Assembly: GCA_017394605.1 (NCBI GenBank)
Contig: JAFPXU010000058.1
Location: forward strand, 1 to 15,323
Source of the DNA: Clostridia bacterium
GTDB taxonomy: Bacteria > Bacillota_A > Clostridia > Christensenellales > CAG-138
DNA length: 15,323 nt
Reading direction: 5' to 3'
Both the position numbers and the translations under genes were made by a program. Under the pieces are notes generated by a model that saw only the letters and a list, made by a program, of their open reading frames with translations, did no database searches and was not told where the DNA came from. The number at the start of each line of letters is the position of its first letter. Within the stretch, counting starts at the first letter, position 1. This document shows positions 6,610 to 10,753 of the stretch, in pieces.

Positions 6610-7284
6610 TTACTGTCCGTGTCTTTTTGAATAGTGCGCGCGGATGGGCGCCATCAGCTCATCCCGGTCGAACATCGCCTCGACCTCTTCCGCGGAACCC
6701 GCGCTCCTCGCCCAGGTGACCGCCCTCGACATCATCTCATAGTTCAGTCTGGTCCCCTCGCGGTCGTTCTCATACGTCACCGCGCGGTTGTGCCGGATGC
6801 CGAACCGGCCTGCGGTCCGCACCGCGTCCATGTTCGCGCCGAGGAACAGAAACTCCCAGTGATACTTTTCCTGTTCGTGCTCGACCATCTGGCGCACCTT
6901 CTCGTAGGTGTAAAGCCGGCTCGCGTTTTCCATCCCGTCCGTCGTGATGATGAACAGCGTCTTTTCCGGAACGTCCTCCTCCCTCGCGTAGCGGTGGACG
7001 TTGGCGATATGGTGGATCGCGCCGCCGAGCGCGTCCAGAAGCGCCGTGCAGCCCCGCACGTAGTACTGCTTGTCTGTCATCGGCTCGACCTTCCGGATAT
7101 CGGTCCTGTCGTACAGCACTTCCGTCGTGTCGTCGAACAGGACGACGGAAACGTACGCTTCCCCTTCCTCGGCTTTCTGTTTTTCGATCATGGCGTTGAA
7201 GCCCCCGATCGTGTCGGCCTCCAGCCCGCACATGGATCCGCTTCTGTCCAGAATAAATACGATCTCTGTCAAACCCTTCTTCAT
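6610..7284 (-). CDS. VWA-domain protein with intact MIDAS motif
   Basis: The 224-residue protein is a single von Willebrand factor A domain with a short tail. Strand one ends in the MIDAS motif D13-R-S15-G-S17. The second metal ligand is T80 (GCTALLDAL) and the third D116 (IITTDGMENAS), so divalent-metal-dependent ligand binding should be possible. There is no signal peptide or membrane helix, so it is probably cytoplasmic. Such VWA proteins often act as scaffolds or chaperones for an enzyme made from the same operon; here that is the DraG-PARG fusion 9 nt downstream. AAGGA lies about 5 nt before the ATG. It is separated from the upstream macrodomain gene by 117 nt holding a terminator and a possible promoter. 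The partner is unknown. Confidence 0.88.
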   Translation of the reverse strand: MKKGLTEIVFILDRSGSMCGLEADTIGGFNAMIEKQKAEEGEAYVSVVLFDDTTEVLYDRTDIRKVEPMTDKQYYVRGCTALLDALGGAIHHIANVHRYAREEDVPEKTLFIITTDGMENASRLYTYEKVRQMVEHEQEKYHWEFLFLGANMDAVRTAGRFGIRHNRAVTYENDREGTRLNYEMMSRAVTWARSAGSAEEVEAMFDRDELMAPIRAHYSKRHGQ

Positions 7285-7301
7285 AACTGTCCTTCCTTTC
7301 T

Positions 7302-7318
7302 GCCGCGTCGGCCGCGGC
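7302..7318 (-). other. GC-rich 5'-leader hairpin of the VWA gene
   Basis: GCCGCG (7302-7307) and CGCGGC (7313-7318) form a 6-bp stem with a 5-nt loop directly upstream of the AAGGAAGGA ribosome binding site of the VWA gene. No T-tract follows. A leader-stability or translation role is inferred. Confidence 0.35.
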
Positions 7319-7346
7319 GCCGCATTGGTTTTTTTCTTGCAAGGAC

Positions 7347-7352
7347 AGTATA
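7347..7352 (-). promoter_or_regulatory. Possible -10 element of the VWA/DraG-PARG operon
   Basis: TATACT on the minus strand (7352-7347) lies between the macrodomain terminator and the VWA gene, about 63 nt before its start codon. No convincing -35 hexamer stands 16-18 nt upstream, so this is a weak call. Confidence 0.3.
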
Positions 7353-7365
7353 CCGACCCGGGGCA

Positions 7366-7391
7366 GAAAAACGGTCGCCCGTCAGGCGACC
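7366..7391 (-). terminator. Rho-independent terminator of the macrodomain gene
   Basis: On the minus strand GGTCGCC (7391-7385) and GGCGACC (7379-7373) form a perfect 7-bp stem with a 5-nt loop, followed by GTTTTTC. It starts 10 nt after the macrodomain stop codon and separates that gene from the VWA operon, though leakage is possible. Confidence 0.75.
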
Positions 7392-7401
7392 TTTGAAAAA
7401 A

Positions 7402-8550
7402 TCAGAAAATAATGCACGGCTCCCCGTGTTCCTCGAGCTGGATATCCAGTTCGTAAATGTTATAGAACCCTCTTTCAATGAAGTAGGAGAAGATGATATC
7501 CGTCTTGTTGCAGGGGGACAGCGCGTACCCGGCCCTTGCCAGAAGGTCCTTCGCCTCGTCCAGGTTCAGTTTCGCACCGATGCACAGGCGGAGCGCCGTC
7601 TGTTTCTCCGGATGGTAGTCCGGGTTGTTCTTGATCTTGGAGAAGACCTTCTTGTCCACGATCGCGTCTTTATAGACCTTGGAGTTCTTCAGCCCCTTCT
7701 CGCGGATGAGATACATCAGATACTGAGAAAACGAGTCGGACATGTGCGACATCCGTTCCTTCAGCTTTCTCTCGATCTCCTCGATCATTTCCTCGGGAGA
7801 AAGATCCCCGGCCGGTGCAGCCGCCTGCGGCACGGGAGCCGTCTGATGCATGGGAGGCGTGACGAAGGAATATCCCGGCTCCGGCTCTTCGGCCATACAA
7901 GCCTTCTCTTCGGCATGCCACGAGCCGAACAGCGCGTCCGCGGCGTTTTTTTCCCGATCCCGCCGTCTCTCCCGTCCGGACTCCGCAAACCAGGCGTACT
8001 CCTCCCGGTTCTTCTCCTCCACGTAGTTTTCGTCGATATAGGCTTCGAGGTCGGGATAGAGGCTCTTTCCCATCGTGGTCGCCTTCCAGTCAAATACGAC
8101 AAGGTACACCTGCATGTCCGACGTCAGAAGAAACGCGTGGATCTCGTCGACGGCGATCCGCATCCCTTCCTCCTTCGGGTATCCGAATCCCCCGGTCGAG
8201 ATCAGCGGGAACGCGACGGAGCGGAATCCCTGCTTCTCGGCCAGCGCGAGGCTTTTCCGGTAGCAGGACCGGAGCAGCTTCTCCTCCCCGCTCTTTCCGT
8301 CCACGTAATGCGGGCTGACCGCGTGGATGATATGCTTTGCGGGAAGCCGGAATCCGGGAGTCAGGAACACGTCCCCCTCCGGCACGAACCCGATGTTTTT
8401 GACGCGGTAATCCAGAAGATCCGAAAAGCCTGCCGCCTCGTATACGGCATGGTCGCATCCGGTTCCGACGGTCGGATGGTCGTTTGCGGTATTCACGATG
8501 GCGTCGGTCTCCATCTTGGTGATGTCGTTTCGAACGATGCTGAACGGCAT
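7402..8550 (-). CDS. Macrodomain protein with C-terminal HTH-like helical domain
   Basis: The 382-residue protein has three parts. Residues 1-165 are a macrodomain: RNDITKMETDAIVNTAN (7-23) supplies the adenine/ribose-contacting Asp and Asn, GTGCDHAVYEAAG (29-41) is the loop around the distal ribose, and STGGFGYP (118-125) binds the diphosphate. The usual GGGVD of hydrolytic MacroD enzymes is replaced by GTGCDH, so binding rather than cleavage, or an altered activity, is possible. Residues 175-265 are charged, Pro/Ala-rich and probably disordered. Residues 272-375 form an all-helical domain seen in many Firmicute proteins (SKVYKDAIVDKKVFSKIKNN, LNLDEAKDLLARAGYALS), with an XRE-like look. AAAGGAG lies 8 nt before the ATG. 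It has its own promoter and terminator. Role inferred: ADP-ribose sensing with protein or DNA contact. Confidence 0.85.
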   Translation of the reverse strand: MPFSIVRNDITKMETDAIVNTANDHPTVGTGCDHAVYEAAGFSDLLDYRVKNIGFVPEGDVFLTPGFRLPAKHIIHAVSPHYVDGKSGEEKLLRSCYRKSLALAEKQGFRSVAFPLISTGGFGYPKEEGMRIAVDEIHAFLLTSDMQVYLVVFDWKATTMGKSLYPDLEAYIDENYVEEKNREEYAWFAESGRERRRDREKNAADALFGSWHAEEKACMAEEPEPGYSFVTPPMHQTAPVPQAAAPAGDLSPEEMIEEIERKLKERMSHMSDSFSQYLMYLIREKGLKNSKVYKDAIVDKKVFSKIKNNPDYHPEKQTALRLCIGAKLNLDEAKDLLARAGYALSPCNKTDIIFSYFIERGFYNIYELDIQLEEHGEPCIIF

Positions 8551-8575
8551 GGCGGCTTCTCCTTTGATAAAATCG

Positions 8576-8596
8576 CCCGGATCAGAGCAGTCCGGG
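8576..8596 (-). other. 5'-leader hairpin of the macrodomain gene
   Basis: On the minus strand CCCGGA (8596-8591) and TCCGGG (8581-8576) form a 6-bp stem with a 9-nt loop, between the promoter and the AAAGGAG site. CGATTTTATC follows, so weak attenuation is conceivable. The arms are identical to those upstream of the DUF4405 gene. Confidence 0.4.
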
Positions 8597-8606
8597 TTCT
8601 ACAGAT

Positions 8607-8635
8607 ACTATATCCGAAATCGGCGCGGAAATCAA
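8607..8635 (-). promoter_or_regulatory. Promoter of the macrodomain gene
   Basis: On the minus strand TTGATT (8635-8630) and TATAGT (8612-8607) are separated by 17 nt: four of six and five of six matches to the sigma-A consensus. It lies about 57 nt ahead of the start codon. Confidence 0.6.
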
Positions 8636-8673
8636 ACCGGCGCTTACCGGGGCGGTCCCATGTCAAGGTTGCC

Positions 8674-8749
8674 GGAAGCGGTGACGGATCTAACTGATTA
8701 CGCAAGAATCCACCTTCCGGTCCTTTTAGGAACGCGTGTCACCGTTTCC
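8674..8749. repeat. Spaced inverted repeat between the macrodomain and Fic promoters
   Basis: GGAAGCGGTGAC (8674-8685) and GTCACCGTTTCC (8738-8749) are inverted copies with 11 of 12 matching bases, separated by 52 nt. CCGGAAGC also recurs directly near the right arm. It may be a paired regulator site for the divergent promoters or the remnant end of an inserted element. Confidence 0.4.
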
Positions 8750-8814
8750 CGGAAGCAGATCCCGTGACCGGTGCATCGATTTCATTGAGTCGTGAGAAAA
8801 GGGCTTTCAAATGC

Positions 8815-8844
8815 TTGTAGGTTGGCACAAAAAAATGGTATAAC
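8815..8844 (+). promoter_or_regulatory. Promoter of the Fic gene (extended -10)
   Basis: TTGTAG (8815-8820) and TATAAC (8839-8844) are separated by 18 nt. TGG immediately precedes the -10, giving an extended -10 element that would offset the weak -35. The region is A-rich, unlike its surroundings. Confidence 0.5.
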
Positions 8845-8873
8845 AATATGACTGATTCGAAAGGAACGTCGCC

Positions 8874-10019
8874 ATGTACAAGGATCCCTTTGAAGAATAT
8901 CTCCGTGCGCAGGAACCGGGCCGCAAACAGCTCGGTTACGCATGGCAGACTGCCGTGGGCTTACAGAAGGTGGACGATCTCGAACCCTCCCATTATCTGA
9001 TCGAGACGGCGAAAAAAAGCATCGCGGGAGAAATCACGCTGGATACTGCAAGCGAACTGATCCATCGGTATTATGAGCAGCGCCCGAAATCTACCGGACC
9101 TCGCACGGAGGAGGCGGACAAGGTCTCTGTCCGTATTGCGCAAATCCTGTCCGAAAAGGCGTTTATCTTTTCTGCAACGCAGTACCTTTCGATCCATAAG
9201 CGGCTCTTCGAAGGCATTTATTCGCATGCCGGAACGATTCGTGATTACAATATTACAAAAAAAGAGTGGGTCCTGGACGGAGACACCGTTCTGTACGGCG
9301 GCGCAAGTGAGTTGAAAGCCACTTTGGAGTACGATTTGGCTATGGAACGCGCGTTCCGCTACCAGGGGCTCTCCATGGACGAAGTGATCCGTCACCTCGC
9401 CGTGTTTGTATCGCGCCTTTGGCAGATCCATGTATTCGGTGAGGGCAACACACGCACGACGGCGGTATTCTTCATTCAATATCTGCGTTCGCTCGGCTTC
9501 GATGTGACCAACGACACCTTTGCCGAACATGCGTGGTATTTCCGCAACGCCATGGTTCGCGCCAACTATACGAATCTCAAAAAGGGCGTTCGGGAAACGA
9601 CAGAGTACCTTGAGCTGTTTCTCCGCAACCTGCTGCTTGGCGAACACAACGAACTGATAAATCGCTATCTTCATATCAGCGGGCACTTCAAACAGGATAT
9701 TGAAGAGAGAAAACAGGACATTGGAGCAAGAAATCAGGACATTGAAGAGAGAAAACAGGACATTGGAGCTTTCTTCCCCTATACGAATCTTTTGAAAACC
9801 GCGAACAACAATGAAACGACCTTGCGCCATGCAAAGAAACTGTTCGGCGTTTTCGGATTTCAGGACGTGTTCGGCAGAAAAGACGTTTGTGAAGTCACAG
9901 GACTTTCCCCTTCACCGGCATCTGTTCTCATAAAAAAGCTGCTTTCCGTCGGCGCAATCGCGACAGTTTCAGGACAAGGAAAAGGAAAATATCGGTTCAA
10001 AAAGCAGCAGTTTGAATAG
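8874..10019 (+). CDS. Fic-domain protein (putative AMP-transferase) with C-terminal winged-helix domain
   Basis: The 381-residue protein has a Fic core with the signature HVFGEGNTRT at 186-195. H186 is the catalytic base, E190 the metal ligand, and N192/R194 contact phosphates. The target-docking flap is at 130-145 (KEWVLDGDTVLYGG). The active site looks intact, so AMP transfer from ATP to a target protein is expected but not proven. Residues 38-68 resemble the N-terminal antitoxin-like region of Fic proteins (SIAGEITLDTASELIHRYY), but a clean inhibitory S/T-xxx-E-G/N motif is not seen: S39 and E44 are one residue too far apart. Residues 273-300 are four 7-residue repeats. Residues 315-378 look like a winged helix. 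AAAGGA lies 8 nt before the ATG. Base composition is visibly AT-richer than the neighbours, suggesting transfer. Confidence 0.9.
   Translation: MYKDPFEEYLRAQEPGRKQLGYAWQTAVGLQKVDDLEPSHYLIETAKKSIAGEITLDTASELIHRYYEQRPKSTGPRTEEADKVSVRIAQILSEKAFIFSATQYLSIHKRLFEGIYSHAGTIRDYNITKKEWVLDGDTVLYGGASELKATLEYDLAMERAFRYQGLSMDEVIRHLAVFVSRLWQIHVFGEGNTRTTAVFFIQYLRSLGFDVTNDTFAEHAWYFRNAMVRANYTNLKKGVRETTEYLELFLRNLLLGEHNELINRYLHISGHFKQDIEERKQDIGARNQDIEERKQDIGAFFPYTNLLKTANNNETTLRHAKKLFGVFGFQDVFGRKDVCEVTGLSPSPASVLIKKLLSVGAIATVSGQGKGKYRFKKQQFE
9690..9773 (+). repeat. In-frame 4 x 21 bp tandem repeat inside the Fic gene
   Basis: Four consecutive 21-bp units at 9690, 9711, 9732 and 9753 encode KQDIEER, KQDIGAR, NQDIEER and KQDIGAF. 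Units one and three, and two and four, match most closely, giving a 42-bp higher-order period. The 7-residue unit suits a charged helical or coiled linker between the Fic core and the C-terminal winged helix. Copy-number change would keep the reading frame. Confidence 0.85.
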
Positions 10020-10044
10020 CATCGCATGGTCCATTGAACAGCAG

Positions 10045-10091
10045 GGGGCTGTCTCAAAACCCATTAGTAAATGGTGTCTTGAGACAGCCCC
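10045..10091. repeat. Long perfect hairpin after the Fic gene (possible mobile-element end or MITE-like remnant)
   Basis: GGGGCTGTCTCAA (10045-10057) and TTGAGACAGCCCC (10079-10091) are perfect 13-nt inverted copies. The 21-nt spacer holds a second inverted pair, CCATT (10061-10065) and AATGG (10070-10074). No T-tract follows either arm, so it is not a canonical intrinsic terminator, though it could still slow or end Fic transcription. Arms of this kind resemble terminal inverted repeats of Firmicute transposons; that resemblance is from memory and unverified. Confidence 0.6.
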
Positions 10092-10220
10092 TGATTGTCT
10101 CGCAGTTCAAGTGCTTCTATGACCGGATCGCCGCAGCGTTCCCCGTTCATTAACACAGAAACCGGCGGTGTTGCGGACGTGCGTACTAATTCCGTCACGG
10201 GCAGAACCCGGTCATGATTC

Positions 10221-10406
10221 CTATTTCTTCCTGGCTTCCGCTTCGAAAAGCGCTTCGATGCGCTTCCGGTCGGCAGGCGCGAGTTCCTCGGTCTTTCCGT
10301 TGAAGAAATCCTCGATCACGCCGTAGTGGACGCCCGTTTTGTAATTGATCTTGAAGTATCCGAGGTCAAGTTCCTTCTGCGCCGTTCTCATTTCCTGATT
10401 CGTCAT
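10221..10406 (-). CDS. Small hypothetical protein at the end of the hypBA operon
   Basis: The 61-residue product is not recognised. It is soluble and highly charged, with a likely helical N-terminus (TNQEMRTAQKELDLGYF), a central YKTGVHYGVIEDFFNGK segment and a charged C-terminal helix (DRKRIEALFEAEARKK). It is judged real because AAGGAGG sits 5 nt before the ATG, one of the best ribosome binding sites in the window, and because it overlaps the 3' end of hypA by 41 nt in another frame, implying coupled translation. It has no metal-binding Cys or His pattern apart from a single His. Its link to nickel or iron-sulfur metabolism rests only on position. No clear terminator was seen after it. Confidence 0.6.
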   Translation of the reverse strand: MTNQEMRTAQKELDLGYFKINYKTGVHYGVIEDFFNGKTEELAPADRKRIEALFEAEARKK

Positions 10407-10752
10407 ATGATCCTCCTTCGATTTCCCTGATCATCATTTCGTTCCCGCGTACAAGCCATGTATGGTTTCCCCCGCATTTGGGACACGCCTTGCCGTACGT
10501 GACCGTGGAGTAAAAGATATTGCAGTCTCCGCACCGGCTGACGGCCGGAATTTCGTTGCAGATGAGCTTCGCGCCGTCGAACAGCGGGAATTTCTTCGTG
10601 TACCAGTCCCAGTATTGATACAGATAGGTCGTGATAATGCCCGAGACCTCGCCGAAATCCAGCGTTACGGATCGGATCTTAGTAAGGCCGTTCTGTTCGG
10701 CGATCTTCGTCACGGATTTGACGACATAGTTCACCAGTCCGAGCTCGTGCAT
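10366..10752 (-). CDS. hypA: HypA nickel metallochaperone
   Basis: The 128-residue protein starts MHELGLV, where His2 and Glu3 with the N-terminus form the nickel site of HypA. A zinc ribbon is present with C74-x-x-C77 and C90-x-x-C93. HypA passes nickel, together with HypB, to [NiFe]-hydrogenase precursors, and in some bacteria to urease. The chain is about 12 residues longer than usual (113-118); the extra acidic tail (after IREIEGG) overlaps the start of the next gene. It lies 1 nt downstream of the flavoprotein stop with AAGGA 6 nt before the ATG, so it is coupled to it. It belongs to a minus-strand operon: hypB, flavoprotein, hypA, small gene. Confidence 0.95.
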   Translation of the reverse strand: MHELGLVNYVVKSVTKIAEQNGLTKIRSVTLDFGEVSGIITTYLYQYWDWYTKKFPLFDGAKLICNEIPAVSRCGDCNIFYSTVTYGKACPKCGGNHTWLVRGNEMMIREIEGGSYDESGNENGAEGT

Positions 10753-10753
10753 G

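Larger units (their letters stand above)
8551..8873. other. Intergenic region between the divergent macrodomain and Fic genes
   Basis: This 323-nt stretch has no credible gene. From left to right it holds the macrodomain ribosome binding site, its leader hairpin and promoter (8607-8635), a widely spaced inverted repeat (8674-8685 and 8738-8749), and the Fic promoter (8815-8844) and ribosome binding site. A 35-codon open frame starting at 8660 on the plus strand has no ribosome binding site and no recognisable product. Confidence 0.7.

Noticed and set aside
5635..6630. A 331-codon plus-strand open frame opposite the DraG domain
   Set aside because: Antisense to a well-supported gene; no recognisable domain.
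6634..8697. A 687-codon open frame on the plus strand opposite the VWA and macrodomain genes
   Set aside because: It spans two genes and their terminator on the other strand, is Arg/His-rich and motif-free, and has no ribosome binding site.
8660..8767. A 35-codon plus-strand frame before the Fic gene, a possible antitoxin
   Set aside because: No ribosome binding site, it overlaps the inverted repeat, and it has no antitoxin-like features.
9690..9773. The tandem repeat as a CRISPR-like array
   Set aside because: Repeats are contiguous with no spacers, lie inside a coding frame and encode a regular 7-residue unit.
10119..10215. ATGACCGG (10119-10126) and CCGGTCAT (10208-10215) as terminal repeats of a tiny element
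   Set aside because: Eight-base arms almost 100 nt apart are expected by chance, and no target duplication was seen.
10092..10220. Terminator for the hypBA operon or a short peptide gene in this stretch
   Set aside because: No stem with a T-tract was found on the minus strand, and the open frames here are short without ribosome binding sites.
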